From: Cellulomonas sp. PhB143
GTDB taxonomy: Bacteria; Actinomycetota; Actinomycetes; Actinomycetales; Cellulomonadaceae
NCBI RefSeq assembly: GCF_003752595.1
Contig: NZ_RKIJ01000012.1
Location: 310,001-374,000, forward strand
Direction of reading: 5' to 3'
Length of the DNA: 64,000 nt
Position 1 is the first letter of the stretch. Each line of letters starts with the position of its first letter. Below the pieces are notes generated by a model. That model did no database searches and had not been told where the DNA came from. It worked only from the letters and a program-made list of their open reading frames with translations. Shown here one piece after another: positions 18,899 to 30,415 of this stretch. Both the position numbers and the translations under genes were made by a program.

Positions 18899-21001
18899 GT
18901 GGCAGAAGACGACAAGACCACAGATCCTGCGCAGCGAGACGGCGCTCCGGCGACCCCGGACACCCCGGCAGCACCCGTCGTCCCGTCGCCGTCCCCGGGG
19001 AGCAGCAGCTACGAGGCGAGCAACATCACGGTGCTCGAGGGCCTCGAGGCCGTCCGCAAGCGTCCCGGGATGTACATCGGCTCGACCGGGGAGCGCGGCC
19101 TCCACCACCTCGTCTACGAGGTTGTGGACAACTCTGTGGACGAGGCGCTCGCCGGGCACGCGGACACGATCGACGTCGTCCTCCTCGCCGACGGCGGCGT
19201 GCGCGTCTCGGACAACGGGCGCGGGATCCCCGTGGCGATGCACCCGACGGAGCACAAGCCGACCGTCGAGGTCGTCATGACGATCCTGCACGCGGGCGGC
19301 AAGTTCGGCGGCGGAGGGTACGCGGTCTCGGGCGGCCTGCACGGCGTCGGCATCTCCGTCGTGAACGCGCTGTCCGCGCGGGTCGTCACCGAGGTCAGCC
19401 GCGACGGCCACCTCTGGCGCCAGGAGTTCGCGGACGGCGGCCGGCCGGTCACCACGCTCGAGCGTGGCGTCGAGACCGACGCCACGGGCACGACGCAGAC
19501 CTTCTGGGCCGACGGGACGATCTTCGAGACGACGGTCTTCGACTTCGAGACGCTGCGCGCGCGCTTCCAGCAGATGGCGTTCCTCAACAAGGGCCTGCGC
19601 ATCACGCTGACGGACGAGCGTGCCGAGCACCTCGACACGGCGGACGAGGTCGCCGGCCAGGACGGGGACGGCACCCCGGAGGGCGATGTACGCAAGCCCC
19701 GGGTCGTCTCGTACAAGTACGACGGCGGCCTCGTGGACTACGTGAAGCACCTGAACTCGGCCAAGAAGGTCGAGCTGATCCACGACGAGATCATCGACTT
19801 CGAGGCGGAGGACGAGGTCCGCCTCATCTCCGCGGAGATCGCGCTGCAGTGGACGAGCTCCTACTCCGAGTCGGTGCACACGTACGCGAACACGATCGCC
19901 ACGACCGAGGGCGGCACCCACGAGGAGGGGTTCCGCTCGGCGATGACCTCCCTGGTGAACTCCTACGCCCGCGAGAAGGCGATCATCAAGGACAAGGACG
20001 ACAACCTCACGGGCGACGACATCCGCGAGGGGCTGACGGCGGTCATCTCCGTCAAGCTCGGCGAGCCCCAGTTCGAGGGCCAGACGAAGACGAAGCTCGG
20101 CAACACCGAGGCGAAGACCTTCGTCCAGAAGATCGTGCGCGAGCGGCTGACGGACTGGTTCGACTCCCACCCGACCGAGGCCCGCGACATCATCCGCAAG
20201 GCCATCCAGGCGTCCCAGGCGCGCCTCGCCGCCCGCAAGGCGCGGGAGGCCACGCGGCGCAAGGGCCTGCTCGAGTCGGGCGGCATGCCGGGCAAGCTGC
20301 GCGACTGCCAGTCGAACAAGCCGGAGGAGTGCGAGGTCTACATCGTCGAGGGCGACTCGGCGGGCGGCTCCGCGGTGCGCGGGCGCAACCCGGACCGCCA
20401 GGCGATCCTCCCGATCCGCGGCAAGATCCTCAACGTGGAACGTGCCCGGCTCGACCGCGCGCTCGGCAACCAGGAGGTCCAGTCGATCATCACGGCCTTC
20501 GGCACGGGCATCGGCGAGGACTTCGACCTCAGCCGGCTCCGGTACCACAAGATCGTCCTGATGGCCGATGCCGACGTCGACGGCCAGCACATCAGCACCC
20601 TGCTGCTGACGCTGCTGTTCCGCTACATGCGGCCCTTGATCGAGCACGGCCACGTGTACCTGGCGCAGCCGCCGCTGTACCGGCTCAAGTGGTCCAACGC
20701 CCCGCACGACTACGTCTACTCCGACAAGGAGCGCGACGTCTTCCTCGCGGCCGGCCAGGCCGAGGGCAAGAAGATCCCGAAGGACAACGGGATCCAGCGC
20801 TACAAGGGCCTCGGCGAGATGGACTACTCGGAGCTGTGGGACACCACGATGGACCCCGAGCACCGCACGCTGCTGCAGGTCACGATGGACGATGCCGCGG
20901 CGGCCGACGAGATCTTCTCGATCCTCATGGGTGAGGACGTCGAGTCGCGTCGCGGGTTCATCCAGCGCAACGCCAAGGACGTGCGGTTCTTGGACATCTA
21001 G
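18899..21001 (+). CDS. gyrB: DNA gyrase subunit B
   Basis: GyrB is the ATPase subunit of gyrase, which introduces negative supercoils. The 700-residue protein has a 35-residue Pro/Asp-rich extension, then [21 protein letters not shown] and the GHKL ATP-binding motifs [20 protein letters not shown] and [16 protein letters not shown]. The TOPRIM motifs EGDSAGGSA and [11 protein letters not shown] come next, and the family C-terminus is [10 protein letters not shown]. It lacks the extra enterobacterial insert. GTG 18899 has GAGGAG about 11 bases upstream. A DnaA-box-like sequence lies inside its coding region near 19122. Confidence 0.97.
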   Translation: MAEDDKTTDPAQRDGAPATPDTPAAPVVPSPSPGSSSYEASNITVLEGLEAVRKRPGMYIGSTGERGLHHLVYEVVDNSVDEALAGHADTIDVVLLADGGVRVSDNGRGIPVAMHPTEHKPTVEVVMTILHAGGKFGGGGYAVSGGLHGVGISVVNALSARVVTEVSRDGHLWRQEFADGGRPVTTLERGVETDATGTTQTFWADGTIFETTVFDFETLRARFQQMAFLNKGLRITLTDERAEHLDTADEVAGQDGDGTPEGDVRKPRVVSYKYDGGLVDYVKHLNSAKKVELIHDEIIDFEAEDEVRLISAEIALQWTSSYSESVHTYANTIATTEGGTHEEGFRSAMTSLVNSYAREKAIIKDKDDNLTGDDIREGLTAVISVKLGEPQFEGQTKTKLGNTEAKTFVQKIVRERLTDWFDSHPTEARDIIRKAIQASQARLAARKAREATRRKGLLESGGMPGKLRDCQSNKPEECEVYIVEGDSAGGSAVRGRNPDRQAILPIRGKILNVERARLDRALGNQEVQSIITAFGTGIGEDFDLSRLRYHKIVLMADADVDGQHISTLLLTLLFRYMRPLIEHGHVYLAQPPLYRLKWSNAPHDYVYSDKERDVFLAAGQAEGKKIPKDNGIQRYKGLGEMDYSELWDTTMDPEHRTLLQVTMDDAAAADEIFSILMGEDVESRRGFIQRNAKDVRFLDI

Positions 21002-21092
21002 CGCGCCGGCCCGCCACGACCCGGCACGTCGCCCCCGCCCATCCGGGGCGCGACCGAACAGACTCACGCAGCACGACAGGACGAGGTAGACG

Positions 21093-23768
<2,676 letters not shown>

Positions 23769-23771
23769 GCG

Positions 23772-24713
23772 ATGAGCACCAACCAACGAACGTCCACGAC
23801 CTCCGGCGGTAGCGCCTCAGGCCGCGGCCCTGCGGTGCCCCCGCCGCCCGCCGCGCCCACGTCGATCCCGCCGACGAACCCCGCGGCGCGGCCGAGCTCG
23901 ACGCCGGGCCCCCGGACCGATGCCGCACAGCCCGGTACGGCGCGCGGCGCGTCCGAGCGCGGACCGTCGGGGTCGGCCGCCCCGGCCGCGGCCAAGACCG
24001 CGGAGCGAGCACAGCCCGCGCCCGCGGGCACGTCCGAGCAGTCGCCGGACCAGGGCACGACCTCGTCGGTGCGCTCCGGTGCGTCGAAGGCCGCTGCCGC
24101 CGCGCTCTCGGCCGCCCGTGCGGCCGCGGCGCGCGTCGCGACCGTGACGGCGGTGGCCGACAAGACCACCGACGACCCCCAGGGGCTCGGCGCCGGGACC
24201 CCGGCCGGCCCCGACGGCAAGGCCGCCCCGCCCGGGACCGCGCCGCAGCAGGCCGGCGGCACGCCCCGGCCCGGCGCCGGTGGCGCCCCCGGCGCGACCG
24301 CCGCGCAGCCGCAGGCCGCCGCCCGGCAGCAGGCCGCCGCCGACCCGGGCGTGCGTCGCGTACGCCTCGTGGTCTCGCGCGTCGACCCGTGGTCGGTCAT
24401 GAAGCTCTCGTTCATCCTGGCGTTCGCGCTCGGGATCATGATGGTCGTCGCGACCGCCGTCGTCTGGGGCGTGATCAACGAGCTGGGCGTCTTCACGCAG
24501 CTCGACACGCTGATCCGCGACATCATCGGTACCGAGAGCAACAACGTCAACGTGCTCCAGTACGTGGAGTTCAACCGCGTGGTCTCGCTGGCCGCGCTCA
24601 TCGCGATCATCAACCTCGTGATCATGACGGCTCTGGCGACCGTGCTGGCCTTCGTCTACAACATCACGGCGGCCGTCGTCGGTGGGATCCACCTCACACT
24701 GACCGACGAGTGA
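23772..24713 (+). CDS. DUF3566 transmembrane protein
   Basis: The 313-residue protein has a 200-residue Ala/Pro/Thr low-complexity N-terminus. The conserved DUF3566 core follows, from VSRVDPWSVMKLSFILAFA through VEFNRVVSLAALIAIINLV to the end HLTLTDE, with two membrane segments. This gene typically follows gyrA in actinobacteria. A role in envelope organisation is suspected in the family but not shown by the sequence. It is probably cotranscribed with gyrBA. Confidence 0.88.
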   Translation: MSTNQRTSTTSGGSASGRGPAVPPPPAAPTSIPPTNPAARPSSTPGPRTDAAQPGTARGASERGPSGSAAPAAAKTAERAQPAPAGTSEQSPDQGTTSSVRSGASKAAAAALSAARAAAARVATVTAVADKTTDDPQGLGAGTPAGPDGKAAPPGTAPQQAGGTPRPGAGGAPGATAAQPQAAARQQAAADPGVRRVRLVVSRVDPWSVMKLSFILAFALGIMMVVATAVVWGVINELGVFTQLDTLIRDIIGTESNNVNVLQYVEFNRVVSLAALIAIINLVIMTALATVLAFVYNITAAVVGGIHLTLTDE

Positions 24714-24718
24714 TCGGT

Positions 24719-24748
24719 TTGGGAACGGCCCGGGCGATCGGGTAACGT
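24719..24748 (+). promoter_or_regulatory. Candidate promoter of tRNA-Ile
   Basis: TTGGGA and TAACGT are separated by 18 bases and end 23 bases before the tRNA. The match to the vegetative -35/-10 pattern is moderate. Confidence 0.45.
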
Positions 24749-24771
24749 TCATCCTCGCGTGCAAGCGCGAC

Positions 24772-24845
24772 GGGCCTATAGCTCAGACGGTTAGAGCGCT
24801 TCCCTGATAAGGAAGAGGTCAGAGGTTCAAGTCCTCTTAGGCCCA
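24772..24845 (+). tRNA. tRNA-Ile(GAT)
   Basis: A complete cloverleaf: acceptor GGGCCTA pairs with TAGGCCC, the anticodon stem CTTCC/GGAAG encloses loop CTGATAA with anticodon GAT, and the T-arm contains GGTTCAAGTCC. The terminal CCA is not encoded. Confidence 0.96.
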
Positions 24846-24871
24846 CTGTCCGACCGATCGAAGGGGAATCG

Positions 24872-24991
24872 ATGAAGAAGCTCCTGCTGGTCCTCCTCGC
24901 CGCCGGCGCGGGGTACCTCGTGTGGCGCAAGTACAACGAGTCCGCGGACGAGCGCGATCTGTGGGCCGAGGTCACCGACACCTTCGAGTGA
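24872..24991 (+). CDS. DLW-39 family small protein
   Basis: A 39-residue ORF, MKKLLLVLLAAGAGYLVWRK followed by YNESADERDLWAEVTDTFE, matches the actinobacterial DLW-39 family named for its DLW motif and length. It has one short N-terminal hydrophobic helix and an acidic tail. AAGGGGAAT precedes the ATG. The position between tRNA-Ile and tRNA-Ala is the usual one. Function is unknown. Confidence 0.9.
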   Translation: MKKLLLVLLAAGAGYLVWRKYNESADERDLWAEVTDTFE

Positions 24992-25052
24992 GCCCGACGC
25001 CGGGCTCCGGGCGGCAGCACGACGTCACCACCGGCCTCCCTCGGGCGGCCAC

Positions 25053-25128
25053 GGGGCCATGGCGCAATTGGTAGCGCACCTGCTTTGCAAGCAGGGGGTT
25101 GGGGGTTCGAGTCCCCCTGGCTCCACCA
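25053..25128 (+). tRNA. tRNA-Ala(TGC)
   Basis: Acceptor GGGGCCA pairs with TGGCTCC, the anticodon loop TTTGCAA gives TGC, and GGTTCGAGTCC forms the T-arm. The 3' CCA is encoded. Confidence 0.96.
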
Positions 25129-25135
25129 GGCGCAC

Positions 25136-25172
25136 GAGCCGCTGACCGGGGATCTTCCCAGGTCAGCGGCTC
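25136..25172 (+). terminator. Terminator after tRNA-Ala
   Basis: A perfect 12-bp stem (GAGCCGCTGACC and complement) with a 13-base loop, followed by TTT, just downstream of the tRNA. Confidence 0.8.
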
Positions 25173-25233
25173 TTTCCGGCTCCCGGCCCCGCAGGTTCGG
25201 TCGCGCCCGGCGCGCCGCGCGGGACCGCGTACG

Positions 25234-27387
25234 TCAGGCGCCGGCGCTCCCCCGGCTGCGCCACAGCAGCCAGACGAAGTAGGGCGCCCCGACGAGCGCG
25301 GTGACCAGCCCCGCGGCGATCTGCGACGGCGCGATCACGGTGCGACCGAGCGTGTCGGCGACGCTGACCAGCAGCGCACCCAGCCCGATCGCCACCGGCA
25401 CCGAGCGCGCGTGCCGGGCGCCCACCAGCGCGCGGGCCGCGTGCGGTGCCACGAGCCCCACGAACCCGAGCGCCCCGACGGCGCACGCGGCGGCGGCCGT
25501 GAGCAGGGCGGCCAGCGTGAGGTACCCGAGCCGCTGGCGGCCGAGCGGTACGCCGAGGACGCGCGGGACGTCGTCGTCCAGGGAGACCAGGTCCAGCGTG
25601 CGCGCCCCGAGCAGCGCGAACGGGAGACCGACCACGAGGACGAGCGCGACGGGCAGGAGCTGGTCGAGCGAGCGGCCGTACGTCGAGCCCGCGAGCCAGG
25701 TCAGCGCGAGGTTCGTGCTCCACGGCGAGACGACCACGACGAGCAGAGTCGTGAGCGCGCTCGCGGCGGCGCTGACGCCCACGCCGATGAGCACGAGGCG
25801 GTCGGACGCCATCGCCCGCCCGGCCGCGCGCCGACCCGCGGCGAGCCGGTAGACGAGCGCGAACGTCGCGAGGGCGGCGACGGTGGCGGCCCCCATCACG
25901 GGCCAGATCCCCACGCCCGGCACGAGGAGCACCACGGCGACGGCGCCGACCCCGGCGCCCGGCGTCACGCCGAGGAGTCCCGGCTCGGCGAGCGGGTTGC
26001 GGCACACCGCCTGCACGATCGAGCCGGCGAGCGCGAGCGCGGCGCCGCCGAGCAGCGCCGCGAGGACGCGCGGCCAGCGCTGGTCGAGGACGAACGAGAC
26101 CTCGTCGCCGGCCGTCCCGCGCCACCAGCTCGCGACGTCACCGAGCAGGACGAGCCGGTCACCGAGGAGCAGCGCGGCGACGAACGCCGCCACGAGGGCG
26201 ACGACGAGCACGACCGCGACGACCGCGACCCACGCGCGCGAGCGGACCGCACCGTGCGCGCCGGCCGCCGTGGTCGCGGCCCCCGGGCCCCCGTCGCGCA
26301 GCCGCCGGGCGAGCCAGACGAGCACGACCGCGCCGAACAGCGTCGTGACCACGCCCGTGGGCACGGAGATCGCGACCGCCGCGGGGACGGCGAGCCGGAG
26401 CAGCACGTCGGCCGCGACGATGACGACCGCCCCGACGATCCCGGCGAACGGCAGGAGCGCGAGGTGCCGCCCGAGGCCGGGGACCCGCCGGGCGACGAGC
26501 CGCGCGACGACGGGCGCGCAGAGGCCGACGAACCCGATCGGTCCCGTGACCGTCACCGCGGTCGCGGCGAGCAGCACCGCGAGGACCACGGCGAGGACGC
26601 GCGTGCGCCGCACGTCGACGCCGAGCAGGGTCGCCGTGTCGTCCCCGAGCCCGAGCACGTCGAGCCGGTGCGCGATCAGCAGGGTGGCGGCGACCCCGAG
26701 GGCCACGACCGGCGCGGCGAGGCTCACCTGGTGCGTGCCCGACTGGACGGTCGTGCCGCTCCCCCAGGCGAACAGGCCGACGGTGTCCTGCTGGAAGAGC
26801 ATGAGCAGCACGGTGGTGAGCGCGTCGAGGGCGAGCGCGACCGCGGACCCGGCGAGGATCAGGCGCGTGGGCCCGCTCGCCCCGCCCCGCGCGACGAGCA
26901 GCACGAGGCCCGACGCCGCGAGGCCGCCGACGAACGCGACCAGCCCCCCGGCGTAGAACGGCAGGGAGATGCCGAACGCCGCGACGGCGACCACCGCGAC
27001 GTACGCGCCGGCGTTGACCGCGAGCGTGTCCGGCGACGCGAGGGGGTTGCGGGCGACCGACTGCAGAGTCGTGCCCGCCACCCCGAGCGCCAGGCCGACG
27101 AGCAGCGCCGCCGCGAGCCGCGGCAGGCGGCTGGCGAGCAGGACGTCGACGGCCTGGGCGGAGGCGTCGTCGGCACCCGACGAGCCCGGTACGACCGCGC
27201 GCAGGAGCTCGCCCACGCCCAGGTCGGCGGTGCCCTGCAGCAGGTGCGCGACCGACAGGACGGCCAGGACGACGAGGGCGACGACGAACGCCGCGGCCAC
27301 GCGGACCGGCCGGGCGGCCGGGGCCCTCCCGGTGCCGGCACCGTCCGCAAGCCCGGCACGCGCGGTCACGACGTCCGGGGCGCTCAC
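25234..27387 (-). CDS. Fused double FecCD ferric-siderophore ABC permease
   Basis: This 717-residue protein carries two complete FecCD/BtuC-type permease domains in one chain, joined near residue 350. Each half has the family pattern: RLPRLAAALLVGLALGVAGTTLQSVARNPLASPD in the first and RWPRVLAALLGGAALALAGSIVQAVCRNPLAEPG in the second. Each also has a GPIGFVGL/GALGFVGL coupling helix. It would form the whole membrane channel of an iron-siderophore importer with the upstream binding protein and ATPase. The GTG start overlaps the binding-protein stop (GTGA). The same fused form occurs in FhuB-type transporters. Confidence 0.92.
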   Translation of the reverse strand: MSAPDVVTARAGLADGAGTGRAPAARPVRVAAAFVVALVVLAVLSVAHLLQGTADLGVGELLRAVVPGSSGADDASAQAVDVLLASRLPRLAAALLVGLALGVAGTTLQSVARNPLASPDTLAVNAGAYVAVVAVAAFGISLPFYAGGLVAFVGGLAASGLVLLVARGGASGPTRLILAGSAVALALDALTTVLLMLFQQDTVGLFAWGSGTTVQSGTHQVSLAAPVVALGVAATLLIAHRLDVLGLGDDTATLLGVDVRRTRVLAVVLAVLLAATAVTVTGPIGFVGLCAPVVARLVARRVPGLGRHLALLPFAGIVGAVVIVAADVLLRLAVPAAVAISVPTGVVTTLFGAVVLVWLARRLRDGGPGAATTAAGAHGAVRSRAWVAVVAVVLVVALVAAFVAALLLGDRLVLLGDVASWWRGTAGDEVSFVLDQRWPRVLAALLGGAALALAGSIVQAVCRNPLAEPGLLGVTPGAGVGAVAVVLLVPGVGIWPVMGAATVAALATFALVYRLAAGRRAAGRAMASDRLVLIGVGVSAAASALTTLLVVVVSPWSTNLALTWLAGSTYGRSLDQLLPVALVLVVGLPFALLGARTLDLVSLDDDVPRVLGVPLGRQRLGYLTLAALLTAAAACAVGALGFVGLVAPHAARALVGARHARSVPVAIGLGALLVSVADTLGRTVIAPSQIAAGLVTALVGAPYFVWLLWRSRGSAGA

Positions 27388-28415
27388 GTGAGGGCGTCGA
27401 CCAGCGTGTCGACGTACGCCTCGGCGGAGAGCGGGCCGCCGAACGGCCAGATCCCGTCCGGGATGCGGTGCACGTGGCCGGCCTCGACGAACGGCAGCTT
27501 CTTCCAGATGGCGTTGTCGGCCAGGCCCTCCTCGAAGGGGTCCCCGCCGTCGGAGTCGTTGGCGCCGTAGACGAACGTCGAGTCGGGGTCGGTGATCTTC
27601 GTCAGGCCCTCGACGTCGGTGCTGGCGAGGCCGTAGTCCTTGTCGCCGCCGGTGGTCCACTGGTTGTCGAGGCCGAGCTCGGCCGCCACGCCCCCGACGA
27701 ACGAGCCCGGCGTGTACATCCGGACCGAGACGTTCCCGGCGTCGAGCCAGCCGTCCGACATCGTGAACGGCGCGCCGGCCTTGCCGGCGTCGGCGAGCGC
27801 GGCCTTGCCCTCGGCGATCTTGTCGTCGAAGCCCGCGAGCACCTCGGTCGCCTCGGCCTGCCTCCCGGTCGCCTCCGCGAGCGTGGTCACGGTGCGGCGC
27901 ATGTAGCCGATCGGGTCGGAGGAGTCCGACCCGCGCAGCGCGAGGACCGGGACCTCCTTCTCGATCTGGGCCAGGACGTTCTCGGGCAGGTCGGTCGTGG
28001 TGACCACGAGGTCGGGGTGGAGCGCGACGATCGCGTCGAGGCTCGGCTCGCCGCGCGTGCCGACGTCGGGCGTCGAGGCGTCGATCGGTGCCTGCGTGTC
28101 CCAGACGTTGTACCCCTTGACGTCCGCCTCGCCGGCGGGCTCCACGCCGAGCGCGACGAGGTTCTCCGTGAGGCCCCACTCGAGCGAGACGACCTTCGTC
28201 GCGGGCGCGTCGAGGTGCACGGTGCCGCGCTCGTCGGTCACCTCGACGGGACCGGACGGGGCGGCGGCGGTGGTCTCGTCCGCGGTGGCGGGGGCCTCGG
28301 TCGTGCCGCAGGCGGAGAGCAGCAGGGTGCCGAGCAGGGCGGCCGCCGAGGCGGTGGCGGTCGTGGCCGCGCGGGTGCGGCGGCGGGGTGCAGGGGGCAG
28401 GGGTGCAGCGGGCAT
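27384..28415 (-). CDS. Iron-siderophore ABC transporter substrate-binding lipoprotein
   Basis: The 343-residue precursor begins with a basic region and hydrophobic segment ending in the lipobox LLLSAC, so it is predicted to be a membrane-anchored lipoprotein. It has the class III (FepB/FhuD-like) binding-protein fold signature: TKVVSLEWGLTENLVALGVEP, then LVVTTTDLPENVLAQIEKEVPVL. GAAGGA precedes the ATG. It lies between its ATPase and permease genes and shares the iron-box promoter at 29366. The ligand is probably a ferric siderophore; which one cannot be told. Confidence 0.88.
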   Translation of the reverse strand: MPAAPLPPAPRRRTRAATTATASAAALLGTLLLSACGTTEAPATADETTAAAPSGPVEVTDERGTVHLDAPATKVVSLEWGLTENLVALGVEPAGEADVKGYNVWDTQAPIDASTPDVGTRGEPSLDAIVALHPDLVVTTTDLPENVLAQIEKEVPVLALRGSDSSDPIGYMRRTVTTLAEATGRQAEATEVLAGFDDKIAEGKAALADAGKAGAPFTMSDGWLDAGNVSVRMYTPGSFVGGVAAELGLDNQWTTGGDKDYGLASTDVEGLTKITDPDSTFVYGANDSDGGDPFEEGLADNAIWKKLPFVEAGHVHRIPDGIWPFGGPLSAEAYVDTLVDALT

Positions 28416-28479
28416 GGGTGTCCTTCGGGTCGGCGCGCGGGAGCCCGCGCAGGGATGGGCCGGGAGGGGGTCGAGCGGA

Positions 28480-29361
28480 TCAGGTGAGCGCGTGCTCGCG
28501 CCGGCGGGCCGTGTGCCGCCCGACGGGGTGGGTGCGGACCCTGCCGTCGTCGTCCACGCGGACGTCGATGCGCAGGCCGTAGACCTCGCTGAGCAGCTCG
28601 GCGGTCAGGACGTCCCGCGGGGTGCCGGACCCGCGCACGGTGCCGCCGTGCAGGAGGACGACGCGGTCCGCGACCGCCGCCGCCTGGTCGAGGTCGTGCA
28701 GCACGACGCCGACGGCGACCCCGTGGTCGTCGGCCAGGTCGCGCACCAGGTCGAGGATCTCGACCTGGTAGCGCAGGTCCAGGAACGTCGTCGGCTCGTC
28801 GAGCAGGACCACACCGGTGTCCTGCGCCAGGCAGGTCGCGAGCCACACGCGCTGCAGCTCTCCGCCGGAGAGCGCGTCGACGGGGCGGTCGGCCATCGCC
28901 GCGACCCCCGTGAGGCGCATCGCGCGCTCGACGACCCGGGGGCCGTCGGCGTCGCCGGTGCCGAAGCGGCCGCGGTAGGGGTGGCGGCCGTAGGCGACGA
29001 CGTCGCGCACGCTCACCCCGCCCGGCGTCGGGCGGGACTGCGTGAGGAGCGTGACGCGGCGCGCGAAGTCCTTGGACCCCAGCGCGAGCGCGTCGACCGT
29101 GGCCGGCGTGCCGTCCGCGGCTCCCCCGCCGGGCGTCCCGGCGAGCGCCCCGGCGAGCGTGACGGTGCCCGACGACGGCGCGTGCAGCCGCGCGAGCGAG
29201 CGCAGCAGGGTGGACTTGCCGGACCCGTTGGGGCCGACGAGCGCGGTGACGATGCCGGGGACGAGCGCGAGGCCGGCGTCGTGGACGACCCGTCGGCCGT
29301 CGTACGCGAGGTCCAGGCCGGCGCCGACGAGGGACGGCACGGTGGGTAAGGGCAGGCTCAC
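28480..29361 (-). CDS. Ferric-siderophore ABC transporter ATP-binding protein
   Basis: The 293-residue ATPase has Walker A GPNGSGKSTLLRSL, the signature LSGGELQRVWLATCLAQD, Walker B VVLLDEPTTFLD and the H-loop VLHDLDQA. It powers the adjacent importer. The GTG start lies close behind an iron-box-like sequence, making this the first gene of the minus-strand iron-uptake operon (ATPase, binding protein, fused permease). Confidence 0.92.
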   Translation of the reverse strand: MSLPLPTVPSLVGAGLDLAYDGRRVVHDAGLALVPGIVTALVGPNGSGKSTLLRSLARLHAPSSGTVTLAGALAGTPGGGAADGTPATVDALALGSKDFARRVTLLTQSRPTPGGVSVRDVVAYGRHPYRGRFGTGDADGPRVVERAMRLTGVAAMADRPVDALSGGELQRVWLATCLAQDTGVVLLDEPTTFLDLRYQVEILDLVRDLADDHGVAVGVVLHDLDQAAAVADRVVLLHGGTVRGSGTPRDVLTAELLSEVYGLRIDVRVDDDGRVRTHPVGRHTARRREHALT

Positions 29362-29365
29362 GGAG

Positions 29366-29384
29366 GGGAGCCTAACCTACATAC
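29366..29384 (-). promoter_or_regulatory. IdeR/DmdR-like iron box
   Basis: On the minus strand TAGGTTAGGCT matches the left part of the TTAGGTTAGGCTAACCTAA consensus, immediately before the ATPase start. This predicts iron repression of the downstream operon. Confidence 0.65.
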
Positions 29385-29420
29385 CGCCGCCTCCGGCAGC
29401 CCCTCCGTCGCCCGGCCCGC

Positions 29421-30293
29421 TCACGCGAGCCTGGCCTGCAGGACGATCTGCTCGCCGACGTCGACCCGCACGTCCGCGAGCTGCAGCCCGGGCGGCAGCG
29501 ACCCCGCGAGGTCGAAACGCCTGCCGGAGTACGCCTCGACCCGCCCGCGCACGGTGCCCAGCAGCGCCGAGACGACCGGGTTGCCGCTGCTCACGGCGAG
29601 GTCGCCCACGGTGAGCACCATCGCGTCGTCCACGCTCGCCGTCGCCCGCACGGTCACCGGCGCGGAGACGAACCCCTTGCGCACCCGGCCCACCGCCTCT
29701 ACCCCGATCCCGCGCGGCCCGCGCTGCTCGACGGCCACGTCCAGCGACGAGAGGGTCACCCCGATGCGCCCGGCGTTCTCGGCGGCCACGGTCCGGACGG
29801 CGTCGACCAGCGCCTCGCGCCCGGCCGCCACGCGGACGTGCCCGCTCACCGGCGCCGCGTCGTCCGGCTCCTGCACCTCGGCCCACAGCCCGCCCTCGAC
29901 GTCCTCGATCCACAGGAAGCGCACGCCCCGGGCCGCGAGATCCACGTCCACGGGCACTCCCGCCACCTCGAGCGGGTGCCCGACGACGTCGAGCTCGCCC
30001 AGGAGGGCCGGCTGCACCCCGGCGTCGGCCGGGGCCGGGCCGCCGCTCCCCTGCCCACCGGCCGCCCGGCCGGAGTCCGTGACGGGGACGACGACGCCGG
30101 TGCCGTCGACCGACAGGTGCGGCACGTCCGTCCCGTCCGTGGTGGCCTCGACCACGACCCGGTCGGCGCCGCGGACGTCGTCGGGCGTCCGGTCCAGCAG
30201 CAGCCGGCGGACGCGCTCCGCGAGGTCCGGGCCGGTGGCGGGTCGAGGGGCGCGCCCGAGCGGGACGCGGCGGTCGGCGGGTGAGGTGGTCAT
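29421..30293 (-). CDS. DUF2993 (LmeA-family) protein
   Basis: The 290-residue protein shows the DUF2993 pattern, with FLWIEDVEGGLWAEVQEP, alternating beta-strand repeats and the ending LPPGLQLADVRVDVGEQIVLQARLA. Family members are phospholipid-binding proteins; the mycobacterial LmeA is linked to mannan elongation. Here no signal peptide is evident at the chosen ATG, which is unusual. It lies upstream of the iron operon on the same strand but is probably a separate unit, because the iron box lies between them. Confidence 0.7.
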   Translation of the reverse strand: MTTSPADRRVPLGRAPRPATGPDLAERVRRLLLDRTPDDVRGADRVVVEATTDGTDVPHLSVDGTGVVVPVTDSGRAAGGQGSGGPAPADAGVQPALLGELDVVGHPLEVAGVPVDVDLAARGVRFLWIEDVEGGLWAEVQEPDDAAPVSGHVRVAAGREALVDAVRTVAAENAGRIGVTLSSLDVAVEQRGPRGIGVEAVGRVRKGFVSAPVTVRATASVDDAMVLTVGDLAVSSGNPVVSALLGTVRGRVEAYSGRRFDLAGSLPPGLQLADVRVDVGEQIVLQARLA

Positions 30294-30344
30294 GGGCCGA
30301 GCGTAGGCCCGGGGCGCGATCCCGTCCCGGGACCGTGAGAGACT

Positions 30345-30363
30345 CAGGTAAGGGTGACCTTCG
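30345..30363 (+). promoter_or_regulatory. IdeR/DmdR-like iron box before second iron-uptake locus
   Basis: CAGGTAAGGGTGACCTTCG is a diverged match to the actinobacterial iron box (AGGTNAGG core and ACCT half). It lies 53 bases before the first permease gene. Confidence 0.55.
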
Positions 30364-30415
30364 GCTCGTCCGTCCGGCCCTGCGAACTCCGCCCCCGAAC
30401 CACTCTGGACCCGAC

